From: Halieaceae bacterium
GTDB taxonomy: Bacteria; Pseudomonadota; Gammaproteobacteria; Pseudomonadales; Halieaceae
DNA length: 59,773 bases
Reading direction: 5' to 3'
Assembly: GCA_024640505.1 (NCBI GenBank)
Contig: JAHEEV010000015.1
Span: 1-59,773, forward strand
Positions 35,099 through 44,436 of this stretch are shown in pieces. Both the position numbers and the translations under genes were made by a program. Under the pieces are notes generated by a model, which ran no database searches, was not told the origin of the DNA, and was given only the letters and a program-made list of their open reading frames with translations. How positions within the stretch are numbered: the stretch's first letter is position 1; the number at the start of each line of letters is the position of its first letter.

Positions 35099-36166
35099 CT
35101 AGGCAGATTCCCCCGCCATAAAGCCCGGCAGCACCGTTTGCGGGGAGAGGGCGTGAATTTCCCGGTAAACATCTGCTGCATGTTTGATGTAGCGTCTGGA
35201 GAAGTGGAACGGTAACAGGTGTTTCACCCCGGCGGCATTGGCGATCTCCGCGCAGGCGCGGGTGGTCAGGTGGCCGGTGCGGCGCGCCTGGTCGCTGTGC
35301 TGCAGCATGAAGGGGGCTTCGCAGAAGAGGCTGTGAGCCCCCTGTGCCAGTAAAACCACGCGCTTGCGATTTTCTGCGGTGTCGGCGAAATCCGTGGCGT
35401 ATACCAACTTGTGACCCGGATCGACCAGCAGGAGACTGTCCCGCAGGTCGGCCACCCGGTGCTCCTTACCATCGGGTGTGGCGATGATGTCCCCGAGGCG
35501 GCCGTCTATGACGGCCTCCTTGAGTACCTGTAGCCAGCGGCCGTGTTTGAGCCCCAGCTCATCCAGTCTTTCCCGCCTTACCTTGAGTTGCAGGGCCGAC
35601 TCCCAGGCGAAGGCCAGCACCGCGGTGCCCTCGTGGTCGAGCTCCGCGGCCCTGACCAGGAATCCGCTCTCCCGCCACAGTAGTCCCTCCGTCAGGGGCA
35701 GGTCATCCAGGCGTTGCGCCGCGCCTTCTCCCGCCACCACCCGAAAGCACTGGATATGGTCGCCATGCCACTCCCTGATTTCGAAGCGCGGTGCGCGTTC
35801 CCCGACCCGGTCCCACAGTATCCCGCCGACCATCCCCGCAATCTGTCCGGCCAGCCCCCGTGGACCGTAGAGGCGGCAGGGTGGAAAGTCGCCGATGCGG
35901 GAACGCAGGAACCAGAGGAAACCGCCAATGTGGTCGGCGTGAGTGTGGCTGAAGAACAGGTCGCTGACCTGGTGCGCCACCCGGGCCGACATGCGGCCGG
36001 GATCCCCCAGGTCGAACAGCAGGCTGCGGCGGCGGTGAATCAATTCCAGCCGCAGCAACGGGTCGCCGAATACGCCGTTGACCAGGGTGGCGGAGGCGGA
36101 GCCGATGCGCGCAACCGGCACCGGCCCGCAGCTGTCTCGCTCAACCCAGAGCGCTGCGGGCAGCAT
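35099..36166 (-). CDS. Ribonuclease Z-like metallo-beta-lactamase-fold hydrolase
   Basis: 355 residues. The metal motif SHTHADHIGGF (H-x-H-x-D-H) lies near residues 74-84 and the second zinc ligands in LLLVDPGHKLVYATDFADTAENRKRVV; LPFHFSRRY provides the last His. The plan resembles RNase Z more than glyoxalases. No tRNA-recognition arm (flexible exosite) can be identified, so another phosphodiesterase or lactonase role is possible. The start codon overlaps the end of the aminotransferase gene by 26 bases, so the two are cotranscribed. Confidence 0.8.
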   Translation of the reverse strand: MLPAALWVERDSCGPVPVARIGSASATLVNGVFGDPLLRLELIHRRRSLLFDLGDPGRMSARVAHQVSDLFFSHTHADHIGGFLWFLRSRIGDFPPCRLYGPRGLAGQIAGMVGGILWDRVGERAPRFEIREWHGDHIQCFRVVAGEGAAQRLDDLPLTEGLLWRESGFLVRAAELDHEGTAVLAFAWESALQLKVRRERLDELGLKHGRWLQVLKEAVIDGRLGDIIATPDGKEHRVADLRDSLLLVDPGHKLVYATDFADTAENRKRVVLLAQGAHSLFCEAPFMLQHSDQARRTGHLTTRACAEIANAAGVKHLLPFHFSRRYIKHAADVYREIHALSPQTVLPGFMAGESA

Positions 36167-37370
36167 TGCTCACCCCCTCCAGAAAGCGCTCGATCTCCGC
36201 CTGGCCGTGACGCCAGCTGAGGAACCCGTGGTGTCTCGGGTGGGCGAAAATGCCCTGCTGAGCAAGGGTGCCATAGAAGCGGTCGCGTCGCTGATCCTGG
36301 TCGGAGGCCAGGCTGCGATCAAAGTAGAGGAAGGGCATCTGGGGGTAGGGCGAAAGAGTCACCGGAAGCCCCGTCTCATCGACCACCGTCTGGAGCCCGG
36401 TCGCCAGCTGCTGGCCGACTTGCGCTATCTGCGTCAGCACCGGCTCGCGCGCGAGAATCTCCAGCGTGGCCAGTGCCGCTGCCATGGACAGGCCGTTGGG
36501 GAAATAGGTGGAGGAAATAAAGGTGCGCCTGGCGGCCTCCATTATCTCCCGGCGACCGACCAGCGCGCTGACCGGATAGCCATTGCTCATGGCCTTGCCC
36601 AGCGCGGTAAGGTCCGGGATCACGCCGTAGAGCTCCTGGGCGCCGCCCATGGCCAGGCGGAAGCCGGTGCGTACTTCATCGAAGATCAGTACCGTTTCGT
36701 GCTCGTCGGCGAGCGCGCGTACGTCCCGGAGATAGTGTGCTCCGGGGGGCTCGATCTGGGCATCAAAATCGTGACCCACCGGTGTCAGAATGACGCCCGC
36801 CACCTGCCCCTGGTACTTCAGCAACAGGTCGCGCAGCTGGTCCGGGTCGTTGTAGCCGAATTCGATGACGCTCTCGGTCACGGCGGCGGGCACCCCCGCG
36901 TCGCCCTCGAGGCACCAGTCGTGCCAGCCATGGTAGCCGCAGCGCAGAACGATATCGCGACCCGTGTGGGTGCGCGCGAGGCGGATGGCAGCGCTGGTGG
37001 CGTCGGAGCCGGTCTTGAAGAACAGCGATTGTTCCGCGCAGGGGTGCAGCTCCGCCAGTCGCTCCGCGAGCATCACCAGCTCGGGCTGCGGCAGGTTCAG
37101 ACAGAACCCGGCCTGTTGTCTTGTGTTGGCGGCGTGATCCACCTCTTGGCAGGCGTGCCCGAGCAGCATCGGTCCGTAACCGAGCAGCATGTCGAGATAG
37201 TCATTGCCGTCCACGTCAGTTACGTAGGCGCCGGACCCTCCGGCCAGGAAAATCGGGTAGGCATCCTCGACAAAATTTTCGGGTGCGCGGATGCCGGGTA
37301 CGCCACCGGGAATGACCGCCCGGGCGCGCTCGAACAGTTTTTGCGATTCGAGCCGGGTGTTTTTAGCCAA
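36141..37370 (-). CDS. Class III aminotransferase, glutamate-1-semialdehyde-mutase-like
   Basis: 409 residues from a TTG at 37370, preceded by GGAGGAGGG; the frame extends to 37439, but that would run through the preceding thiolase stop. IPGGVPGIRAPENFVEDAYPIF, then VDGNDYLDMLLGYGPMLLGH, FKTGSDATSAAIRLARTHTG and YHGWHDWC, are GSA-aminomutase-like. The PLP Lys is in TALGKAMSNGYPVSALVG, with FDEVRTGFRL just before. HemL is normally encoded elsewhere, so this paralogue in a catabolic cluster is probably an omega- or beta-amino acid transaminase rather than a heme enzyme. Confidence 0.87.
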   Translation of the reverse strand: MAKNTRLESQKLFERARAVIPGGVPGIRAPENFVEDAYPIFLAGGSGAYVTDVDGNDYLDMLLGYGPMLLGHACQEVDHAANTRQQAGFCLNLPQPELVMLAERLAELHPCAEQSLFFKTGSDATSAAIRLARTHTGRDIVLRCGYHGWHDWCLEGDAGVPAAVTESVIEFGYNDPDQLRDLLLKYQGQVAGVILTPVGHDFDAQIEPPGAHYLRDVRALADEHETVLIFDEVRTGFRLAMGGAQELYGVIPDLTALGKAMSNGYPVSALVGRREIMEAARRTFISSTYFPNGLSMAAALATLEILAREPVLTQIAQVGQQLATGLQTVVDETGLPVTLSPYPQMPFLYFDRSLASDQDQRRDRFYGTLAQQGIFAHPRHHGFLSWRHGQAEIERFLEGVSNAARSALG

Positions 37371-37389
37371 TGTATCCCTCCTCCCGCGA

Positions 37390-38595
37390 CTAATCCCCGC
37401 AGCGCTCGAGCAACAGCGCACTGCCGCTTCCGGCGGCACCGCTGGCAGCGACCACCCCGGTTTTCAGATTGCGGCGTTCCAGTTCATCCAGCAGCGTCCC
37501 GGCCATGATGGCCCCCGTAGCGCCCATGGGATGGCCCAGGGCGATCACGCCGCCGTTGACATTGAGCTTCCCTCCGTCAATGCCCAGATCCTGGCGCGCC
37601 TTGATGGTAGTGGCTGCAAAGGCCTCGTGCAGCTCGAACAGGTCGATCTCGTCGCTGCTGCAGGCCTGTTCCCGCAGCAGGCGCTCTGTGGCACTGACGC
37701 AGCCGGACAGTACCTGCAGCGGGTCGGCACTGGCCGTCGCGGCGCCGGCGATGCGTGCCCGCGGGGGACCAAGCATCTCCGCAAGGCTCTCGTCACCTAC
37801 CAGCAGTACCGCAGCACCATCGCACATCGCGGGGGAATTGCCGGCGGTGTGGATATGGCTGATCTCCGCGAGTTCGGGGTAACTCGCCAACTGCGCCGCA
37901 TCGACGCCCCGGGCACCGAGTTCGGCAAAGGCCGATGGCAGCTCGCTGAGTTGAGCCAGTGTGATGTCGCCGCGAATGCACTCGTCGTCGGTGACGGTGA
38001 TGCCCTTGTCGGGATTCTCGATCGGGACGATGGAACGGAAATAACCCGCATCCCGGGCATGGGCAGCGCGCTGCTGGCTCTCCAGGGCGATGGTATCTGC
38101 CTGCTCCCGGGTTACCCCGTGAATACTGGCAATGAGGTCCGCGCCACTGCCCATCATCAGCATCTGGCAGCGGGCGGCGAATTTGGGGTCGATGAACGCC
38201 CGGGCCTGGTCGGCCAGCATGGGGACGCGGCTCATCATTTCCACCCCGCCGGCGATCACCGCCTGCTCCTGTCCCGCGGCCACCTTGAGGGCGGCGAGGG
38301 AGATGGCGTCTATGCCGGAAGAGCAGAAGCGGCTTACGGTCATGCCGCCGATATGGGTGGGCCAGCCCGCGTAGAGCGCCGAGGTCTTGGCGATGTTGCC
38401 AGCCTGCTCGCCATGCTGGGTGACACAGCCGAGGATGATCTCACCGACCGACGCCGGATCGAGCCCTGTCCGTTCACGCAGGGACTCGTACAATTGCCCC
38501 AGCAGGGCCTGGGGTGTCAGGTCGTGCAGGCCGCCACTGTCTTTGGCCCGGGTGCGGGCGCTGCGGATGGCGTCGTAGATATAGGCCTGCCTCAT
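37390..38595 (-). CDS. Thiolase family acetyl-CoA acetyltransferase, second catalytic Cys replaced by Ser
   Basis: 401 residues. The acylated nucleophile is Cys91 in RFCSSGIDAIS, and IALGHPMGATGAIMAG carries the catalytic His. The C-terminal motif that normally reads C-x-G-G-G-x-G is S385-GAAGSG here, so the second catalytic cysteine (acid/base) is replaced by serine. Such a thiolase could retain weak activity or have changed specificity. It overlaps the upstream SCP2-type thiolase gene by 4 bases, and the two may form a complex or act in sequence in degradation of a branched or ring-derived acyl-CoA. Confidence 0.87.
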   Translation of the reverse strand: MRQAYIYDAIRSARTRAKDSGGLHDLTPQALLGQLYESLRERTGLDPASVGEIILGCVTQHGEQAGNIAKTSALYAGWPTHIGGMTVSRFCSSGIDAISLAALKVAAGQEQAVIAGGVEMMSRVPMLADQARAFIDPKFAARCQMLMMGSGADLIASIHGVTREQADTIALESQQRAAHARDAGYFRSIVPIENPDKGITVTDDECIRGDITLAQLSELPSAFAELGARGVDAAQLASYPELAEISHIHTAGNSPAMCDGAAVLLVGDESLAEMLGPPRARIAGAATASADPLQVLSGCVSATERLLREQACSSDEIDLFELHEAFAATTIKARQDLGIDGGKLNVNGGVIALGHPMGATGAIMAGTLLDELERRNLKTGVVAASGAAGSGSALLLERCGD

Positions 38596-39824
38596 GCGCC
38601 TACTCCCACCACGAAGCTGGCGCAGGTGGTGGTGCTGCCGCCGACGTTGAACGTGATCATGTTTTCCGCTTTTGCCAGCTGGTACTCCCCCGCCTGGCCG
38701 CTGACCTGTCGGGCGCAGTCCAGCAGCATGCGCACGCCGGTCGCGCCCACGGGGTGGCCCAGCCCGATCAGCCCGCCACTGGGGTTGATGGGAAAGTCGC
38801 CATCGCGGGTGATGCGTCCTTCCTCTACTGCTTTCCAGCTTTCCCCGGGAGCAGTCAGTCCGCTGTGGTCGATGGCCATGTACTCGGTCACTGTGAAACA
38901 GTCGTGGGTCTCGAGCCCGTCCAGATCGGTGAGTGACGAGAATCCCGCCCGTTGCCAGGCGTCATCGAGGGTGGCCCTGGCGTGGGGAAACAGCAGCGGC
39001 TGGTCCTGTGACAGCTGCAACTTGGTCTCCAGCAGGATCGGCGCCGAGTGGTGGCCCCAACCCTTGATGCGCGGGATATCCTCCAGCTTGAGTCCCTGTC
39101 TGGCGGCGTGTGCCCTGGCCGCTTTTTCGCTGGCCAGCACCACGCAGGCGGCCCCGTCGGTGATCTGGCCGCAGTCCATTTTGCGCACCGCGCCGTCGAT
39201 CACCGGGTTGAGTTCGTCGTTGTCAGAGAAGCAGCCCTCCGGGAAATTCCAGCCACGGGTCTGGGCGTTGGGGTTGTTTTTCGCATTGCCGAAATTGATT
39301 TCCGCGATCGCGTTGAGGTGGTCGCTGCTGATGCCGTGGCGCCGGTCGTACTCCCGGGTGATGCGGTCGAACATGTGCGGCCATGGAAACTCGCAGGTGT
39401 TGGCCTCGTGGCCCAGCCAGCGGGCAGCACCCAGGTGCTCTGCACCGGTTTTGCCATCCACGTTGCGCATCAGCTCCAGGCCGAGGACGCAGGCCACGTC
39501 GTAGTGACCCGCCTCGATGTCGCGCATGGCTGAGAGGATGGCGATGGAACCCGAGGCGCAGGCGGCCTCGTGTCGGGCGGTGGGGATGCCGGCCAGTTCG
39601 GGATACACCTGGCCGAAAAAGCCGTTGATCAGGCCCTGCCCCGTGAACAGGTCGCCGACGAAATTACCGACATGGCCTACCTCGATCTCGCCGGGCTCGA
39701 TATGCGCCGCGGCAATGCCCTGCTGCAGCACCTCGGCGAACATGTCGTAGATTTCCAGCCCCTCGCGGGCCCAGTTGCGGGCGAAATCGGTCTGGGCGCC
39801 GCCCAGGATGTAAACGTGGCTCAT
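38592..39824 (-). CDS. SCP2-type thiolase
   Basis: 410 residues. HEAACASGSIAIL carries the nucleophile Cys. LETHDCFTVTEYMAID (HDCF) and GLIGLGHPVGATGVRMLLD are the SCP2-type catalytic motifs, and the C-terminal FNVGGSTTTCASFVVG holds a Cys at the acid/base region. Proteins of this subgroup process acyl-CoA thioesters of sterols or branched acids. Stop overlaps the next thiolase gene by 4 bases and the start follows the CoA-ligase gene by 14 bases, so 41503-35099 is likely one operon. Confidence 0.88.
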   Translation of the reverse strand: MSHVYILGGAQTDFARNWAREGLEIYDMFAEVLQQGIAAAHIEPGEIEVGHVGNFVGDLFTGQGLINGFFGQVYPELAGIPTARHEAACASGSIAILSAMRDIEAGHYDVACVLGLELMRNVDGKTGAEHLGAARWLGHEANTCEFPWPHMFDRITREYDRRHGISSDHLNAIAEINFGNAKNNPNAQTRGWNFPEGCFSDNDELNPVIDGAVRKMDCGQITDGAACVVLASEKAARAHAARQGLKLEDIPRIKGWGHHSAPILLETKLQLSQDQPLLFPHARATLDDAWQRAGFSSLTDLDGLETHDCFTVTEYMAIDHSGLTAPGESWKAVEEGRITRDGDFPINPSGGLIGLGHPVGATGVRMLLDCARQVSGQAGEYQLAKAENMITFNVGGSTTTCASFVVGVGA

Positions 39825-39838
39825 GGTTGAGTCTCCGG

Positions 39839-41503
39839 TCAGGAAATCGCGTCCGTCAGGGCGCTGCGAACGACCTTGTTCATGGGGTTGCGTGGCAGGG
39901 CGCTCATTACTTCGAGACGCTCTGGCAGCTTGAACTTTGCGATGCCACGCTGCAGCAGGTAGTCGCAGACCTGCGCCAGCGTGGGTGCTTCTGCACCGGG
40001 GGCGGACACCACGCAGGCGCAGATTTTCTCTCCCAGATGGTCGTCGGGATAGGCGCAGACGGCAGCTTCCGCGAGTCCCGGGAACCCTTCCAGCAGCGTG
40101 TCGATCTCGCTGGGTGAAATTTTCATGCCCCCGCGGTTGATGATGTCCTTGCAGCGACCGACGATGCGGTAATAGTGGGGCGGCTCGCCGCAGATTTCCA
40201 CCAGGTCACCGGTGCGGAAGAAACCGTCGGGCGTGAATACGTCGTCGCCCGTGTGGCCCAGGTAGCCGTCGAATACGGTGGCGCCGCCGAAGCAGAGTTC
40301 GCCCGGCTGCCCCGGCTCCGCGATCTCCTCACCCGTATCGGGGTCGATTACCTTGGAGCGCACGGTCTGCTGGGTGATGCCGTCAAACGGCATGCCCGCC
40401 ACCCCGAAGCGAGGGAACATCGCCGCGCGCACCTCGGGTTCGGCAGCTGTGTCGGGTGTTGAAAACAGGCTGATGCCCTCGTTGGAGCCGTAGTAGTTGA
40501 TCACCGGCTTGCCGTAGTCCCGTTCCATGATGGCGATCATGTCCGGCGAAAGGGGAGCCGAACCCGACCCCACAGCCCGCAGGGCGCTGAAGTCGAAACG
40601 GTTCCAGAGATCCGGACTCCTGGTCAGCTGGTTGAGCAGGGCGGGTGGGGCAATGGTGAAGTTGACTTTTTCGTCCTGCATCTGCTGCAGGAACAGGGTG
40701 GGGTCCAGCGGGTGGTGCAGGACCAGGGCGCAGCCGAGCATGGCGGAGGCGTAGAGAAATCCGCCCACCGCGGCCATGTTTACCAGGGGGAAGGGGTTGA
40801 GCAGGATCTCGCCCTCACGGTAGTCCCCGGCATTGGCTGAGGTGCGTGCGGTAGCCATCCACATATTGTGGGAGCGCGGGACACCTTTGGGTGTGCCGGT
40901 CGTTCCGGAGGTCCAGCACACGGTGATAATGCGGTTGGCATCGTCCCCGATGGCGGCGCGGTATTCGTGTAAAGCCCGGCGCGCGTCTGCGTCCGCCCTC
41001 TCGGCCTCCAGGCCGAGTTCCCGGCCAAAGGCCAGCACCCGGACCTGGTCCAGGGCGCTGGCGGCATGCTCCGCCAGGGGCTGTTCGCGAAACCGCGTCA
41101 TGCTGATCATGGCATCTGTTCCCAGCGCTTCGGCCAGGCTCTGCAATTCGTGGCTGCCGTACTGGACGGGTACCGGGGAGATCACTGCGCCGAGTTTGCT
41201 CAGGGCGTAATAGCACACCACCAGCTCGGTGATGTTGGGCAGTTGCACCATGACGCGATTACCGGCCCCGATACCCCGGGCCAGCAGGGTGGCGGCGAGA
41301 GTGTCACTGGTCTCCTCCAGCTGACGGAAGTTCAGGCGGCGGGGCTCGTCGCCGGTCAGCTCTGCCCGGTTGGGCTGGTCTGCTACCGCCAGCGCGTCAG
41401 GCCGGTCAGTGGCACGGTCCGACAACAGCCCGTGCAGGGTACAGGTTCCCCACAAGCCCAGGTGGGTCAGTTCGTCGATGCGTTCCTGAGGCGTGGTATA
41501 CAT
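39839..41503 (-). CDS. AMP-dependent acyl-CoA ligase
   Basis: 554 residues. The P-loop-like TSGTTGTPKGVPRSH (A3 motif), INYYGSNEGISLFS (A5), GFFRTGDLVEI and RCKDIINRGGMKISPSEID (A8) are in order, with the catalytic lysine in NPMNKVVRSAL. ANL superfamily enzyme activating a carboxylic acid as the acyl-AMP then acyl-CoA. The A5 and substrate-pocket sequence do not point to a defined substrate. First gene of the thiolase operon. The 20-bp element at 41561-41580 sits 58 bases before its start. Confidence 0.9.
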   Translation of the reverse strand: MYTTPQERIDELTHLGLWGTCTLHGLLSDRATDRPDALAVADQPNRAELTGDEPRRLNFRQLEETSDTLAATLLARGIGAGNRVMVQLPNITELVVCYYALSKLGAVISPVPVQYGSHELQSLAEALGTDAMISMTRFREQPLAEHAASALDQVRVLAFGRELGLEAERADADARRALHEYRAAIGDDANRIITVCWTSGTTGTPKGVPRSHNMWMATARTSANAGDYREGEILLNPFPLVNMAAVGGFLYASAMLGCALVLHHPLDPTLFLQQMQDEKVNFTIAPPALLNQLTRSPDLWNRFDFSALRAVGSGSAPLSPDMIAIMERDYGKPVINYYGSNEGISLFSTPDTAAEPEVRAAMFPRFGVAGMPFDGITQQTVRSKVIDPDTGEEIAEPGQPGELCFGGATVFDGYLGHTGDDVFTPDGFFRTGDLVEICGEPPHYYRIVGRCKDIINRGGMKISPSEIDTLLEGFPGLAEAAVCAYPDDHLGEKICACVVSAPGAEAPTLAQVCDYLLQRGIAKFKLPERLEVMSALPRNPMNKVVRSALTDAIS

Positions 41504-41560
41504 AGCGGGTGCCTGTACCGGATTCGCTGTCGCTATCGTGAAGGACCGTGAATTCCGATG

Positions 41561-41580
41561 GTTGCTTTTATAACAAGACC
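41561..41580. promoter_or_regulatory. Shared 20-bp regulatory element, copy A
   Basis: GTTGCTTTTATAACAAGACC matches the element at 44437-44456 at 18 of 20 positions. The core CTT-N7-AAG is palindromic. It lies 58-77 bases upstream of the acyl-CoA ligase start. Confidence 0.55.
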
Positions 41581-41626
41581 AAAAATAATAGGGTAGTCCG
41601 GACGGGTTGGCAACCTGCGCCCGGGG

Positions 41627-42508
41627 TCAGGAGAGGCATTGTACGAAGTCCTCGAATTCTGCATTGGCACTGGTCTGCGTCGTCCCGCAGGGGACATTGA
41701 GCAGCTCGTCGACAAGCGCCGGGATGCTGTCAGCGAGCGGCAGGGAGGCAGTCTCCAGTGACCGGGCGAGGCGCACGTGGTCCGCGCCCGCAATCAGGGT
41801 CGCTCCGCTCAGGGTGCATTGGTCACTGACCAGCCAGGTCGCCAGCCGGGCCACCGACTCCGGGGAGAACCGCGCTGCGCTCTGTTCGGGAAACCACGGC
41901 GCGGTGAGCCGAGTGACCGCGTACGGTGCAAGGGCATTCACGCCGATACCGCGGGGTGCCCCCTCGATCGCCAGTGCCTTCATCAGTCCGAGCAGCGCTG
42001 CCTTGGAGGCGGAGTAGGCGGCCTGGCCGTGGTTGCCCCAGAGACCGGCCGTGGAGGTCGATACCAGGACCCGGCCGTAGCCGGCCGTGCGCAGGTGTGG
42101 CCAGGCCGCGTGCAGCAGGCGTGCGACGGCGTGGAAGTTGATCTGCATGACCTCGTCAAAATCTTCCGGCGACTGCTTGTGAAAACTGCGGGTGTGATCG
42201 ATACCCGCGTTGGACAGCACGATATCCAGACGCCCGAAATGGCTCAGTGCGGCAGACACCAGGTTTTCGCCGGCGTCGGGTTTTTCCACCGCGTCGTGGT
42301 TGGCGATGGCTTCTCCGCCTGCGGTGAGAATCTCCGCGACAACCGCGTCTGCCGACGGGCGGCCCTGTGGATCATGGTTGGCGCGGTTGTTGACCACCAC
42401 GCGGGCACCGAGAGAGGCCATGCCCAGGGCGTAGGCGCGCCCCAGACCCTTGCCCGCTCCGGTGACGATAGCCACCCGCCCCTCCAGGCTGTGCGGGCCG
42501 GTCGTCAT
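41627..42508 (-). CDS. Short-chain dehydrogenase/reductase
   Basis: 293 residues from the ATG at 42508; the longer open frame has no supported start. VAIVTGAGKGLGRAYALGMA holds the TGxxxGxG cofactor motif, NNRAN the base of a Rossmann strand, LSNAGIDHTRSF the NAG motif, and YSASKAALLGL the catalytic Tyr and Lys. It resembles the dehydrogenase part of multifunctional enzyme 2, suggesting a 3-hydroxyacyl-CoA or hydroxysteroid substrate. The C-terminal 60 residues exceed an ordinary SDR. It stands 123 bases before the acyl-CoA ligase gene on the same strand. Confidence 0.85.
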   Translation of the reverse strand: MTTGPHSLEGRVAIVTGAGKGLGRAYALGMASLGARVVVNNRANHDPQGRPSADAVVAEILTAGGEAIANHDAVEKPDAGENLVSAALSHFGRLDIVLSNAGIDHTRSFHKQSPEDFDEVMQINFHAVARLLHAAWPHLRTAGYGRVLVSTSTAGLWGNHGQAAYSASKAALLGLMKALAIEGAPRGIGVNALAPYAVTRLTAPWFPEQSAARFSPESVARLATWLVSDQCTLSGATLIAGADHVRLARSLETASLPLADSIPALVDELLNVPCGTTQTSANAEFEDFVQCLS

Positions 42509-42533
42509 GGCCTGGCTCTCATCATCACCTCGA

Positions 42534-42550
42534 ATAAATAGTTCGTTTAT
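42534..42550. promoter_or_regulatory. Inverted repeat between SDR and DUF1295 genes
   Basis: ATAAA-TAGTTCG-TTTAT, a 17-base inverted repeat in the 103-base divergent intergenic region, possibly an operator. Confidence 0.3.
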
Positions 42551-42611
42551 GCAATGCTGGTTCTGATATGGCCTGATTATAGTCCGGTTCCGGCGGGTAG
42601 GAGTACGACAG

Positions 42612-43409
42612 ATGGTAATCGCAGTGGCGCAGGTTCTGGCGCTGACGTTTTTCGTCGTGATGGCACTGGTCGTGATTCTCTGGTTGCTCAGCATACCGTT
42701 GCGCGATGTGAGCATCATCGACATGGCGTTCTCTGCGCTCATCGCCGGCGTGTTACTGACGGCTTACCGGTGCGGGCAGGCCGGGGGCGCCATCCCCGAC
42801 CTGATAATGCTGTTGGTGCTGGTGTGGGCGGCGCGGATGACCGTCTACCTGATGCGGCGCAACCTCGGTCACGGTGAAGACCCCCGTTACACCAGGCTGC
42901 GATCCTGGGTCGCGGAGGGCTGGCCCTTCTACTGGCTGAGCCTGCGCAAGGTATTCCTGTTGCAGGGCGTGGTGATCTGGGTGCTGACGGTGCCCCAGCA
43001 GATCGCCATGGTGACCGGTGGCGAGGCCCAGTTCGGCCTGCTGGCGGCCCTCGGCCTGGGCCTGTGGTGTACCGGTTTCTTTTTCGAGGCCGTGGGTGAC
43101 TACCAGTTGAGCCGATTTAAACGTGATCCCGACAATCGGGGGCGGGTGTTGGAGACCGGCCTCTGGCGCTACACCCGTCACCCCAACTACTTCGGTGAGC
43201 TGTGCCAGTGGTGGGGGCTGTTCCTTATCGCGGCGGAAGCGCCCTGGGCGTGGTGTGGTGCGCTGGGGCCCCTGTTATACAGCTGGCTCGTGATCAAGGT
43301 GACCGGACAGGCGACCCTGGACAAGAAATTGTCGCGGGAAAAGCCCGAATACGCCGCTTACATGCGCCGGACCAGCGGCCTGGTGCCCCGCCCGCCACGC
43401 AGTGACTGA
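42612..43409 (+). CDS. DUF1295 (steroid 5-alpha-reductase-like) membrane protein
   Basis: 265 residues with about six predicted helices; ATG preceded by AGGAG at about 8 bases. WAARMTVYLMRRNLGHGEDP, then RYTRHPNYFGELCQWWGLFL and the C-terminal KLSREKPEYAAYMRRTSGLV-type end are the DUF1295 signatures, which align with the NADPH-binding C-terminal region of steroid 5-alpha reductases. Function in bacteria is unproven. The setting beside SDR, thiolase and luciferase-like genes fits double-bond reduction of a hydrophobic compound. Converges with the luciferase-like gene. Confidence 0.85.
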   Translation: MVIAVAQVLALTFFVVMALVVILWLLSIPLRDVSIIDMAFSALIAGVLLTAYRCGQAGGAIPDLIMLLVLVWAARMTVYLMRRNLGHGEDPRYTRLRSWVAEGWPFYWLSLRKVFLLQGVVIWVLTVPQQIAMVTGGEAQFGLLAALGLGLWCTGFFFEAVGDYQLSRFKRDPDNRGRVLETGLWRYTRHPNYFGELCQWWGLFLIAAEAPWAWCGALGPLLYSWLVIKVTGQATLDKKLSREKPEYAAYMRRTSGLVPRPPRSD

Positions 43410-43432
43410 GCGTCGCACCCGCCGCTCGGGTC

Positions 43433-44401
43433 TCAGTCCAGCCGCTTGCTCATGGTCGTGAGAGTCCTGTGGCCACCGGGGTCGCCGGCGGTGGCGGGAA
43501 CGAGGCAGATCTCGTCCGCGCCGGCGGCGCGATAGGCCTCCAGGCGTGCGTCTATCGCCGCTTCATCCCCGACCAGGCCGATGGCGGAAATCAGCGCGTC
43601 CGGCATGGCGGCCAGCAGGTCTCTCGGATGGGGACGGGTCCGGGCGAATTCCACCAGTTCCGCAAAACCGGCCTCGCTGATCATCTCGCCGTAACCGGGG
43701 GCAGCCAGGTAGCCCACAATCGCGCGCAGGAGCTGGTCGGTGGCCTCGCGCTCCGGCGCTACCGCACAGGTCAGCCAGACCGCCAGCTGCGGCGGCTTCC
43801 GGCCCGCTTTTACCGCTTCCTCATCGACCTGTTGGCGCAGCCGCTGCAGGCTTTGGGGGGTCACCATGTTCAACAGCATGCGGTCGGCCCGCCGGGCCGC
43901 AACCCTGACGGCCATGGGACCGAAGGCGGCGATGGTCAGTGGGCTGTGAACCGGGTCCAGCCGGAGGCGGAAGCCTTCACAACTGGCCAGGTCACCGGAG
44001 AAATTCACTTTTTCCCCGTCCAGCAGGCCGCGCACGATCCGGGCGGTTTCATCCAGGTGCTTTGCGGTGCGCGCCCGCGCCCGCCCGTGCCACTCCTCCA
44101 CCACCACAGTGCTCGATGCGCCCAGCGCCAGGTTCGCCTGGCGCCCGGTAAGATCGGCTACCGAGGCGATCCCCATCGCCATGGTCATGGGTGTCCGTAC
44201 CGAAACCGCCAGGGGCCCGATAGTGAGCCCGATCTGCCGGGTTTCGAGACCTGCAGCGGTGGCGAATGCGAAAGCATCGTAGGTCGCCATCTCACCCACC
44301 CATAACTCGGGGTAGCCCAGTTTGTCGGCAGTTCGGGCAACGTCCATGTTCTCCGCTGGCGGCCGGTCCTGCCACAAGGGTGTTACCACGCTGAGTTTCA
44401 T
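43433..44401 (-). CDS. Luciferase-like (LLM class) flavin-dependent oxidoreductase
   Basis: 322 residues, (beta/alpha)8 fold. LGYPELWVGEMATYDAFAFAT, GLTIGPLAVSVRTPMTMAMGI and LTGRQANLALGASSTVV follow the flavin/F420 LLM pattern; the C-terminus has AAGADEICLVPAT. Substrate and cofactor (FMN or F420) are not deducible. Members often reduce or oxygenate ketosteroids and other hydrophobic ketones, which suits the neighbours. The shared 20-bp element at 44437-44456 lies 36 bases before its ATG. Confidence 0.85.
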   Translation of the reverse strand: MKLSVVTPLWQDRPPAENMDVARTADKLGYPELWVGEMATYDAFAFATAAGLETRQIGLTIGPLAVSVRTPMTMAMGIASVADLTGRQANLALGASSTVVVEEWHGRARARTAKHLDETARIVRGLLDGEKVNFSGDLASCEGFRLRLDPVHSPLTIAAFGPMAVRVAARRADRMLLNMVTPQSLQRLRQQVDEEAVKAGRKPPQLAVWLTCAVAPEREATDQLLRAIVGYLAAPGYGEMISEAGFAELVEFARTRPHPRDLLAAMPDALISAIGLVGDEAAIDARLEAYRAAGADEICLVPATAGDPGGHRTLTTMSKRLD

Positions 44402-44436
44402 CGTATCAGCTGCTCCATCGCTCGTCCGGACACCAT

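Noticed and set aside
36141-37370. Assigning hemL to the class III aminotransferase
   Set aside because: Similarity to glutamate-1-semialdehyde mutase is to the superfamily; the setting is catabolic and heme genes are absent.
37291-39504. 737-residue open frame on the plus strand
   Set aside because: Antisense to the two thiolase genes; no recognisable protein features.
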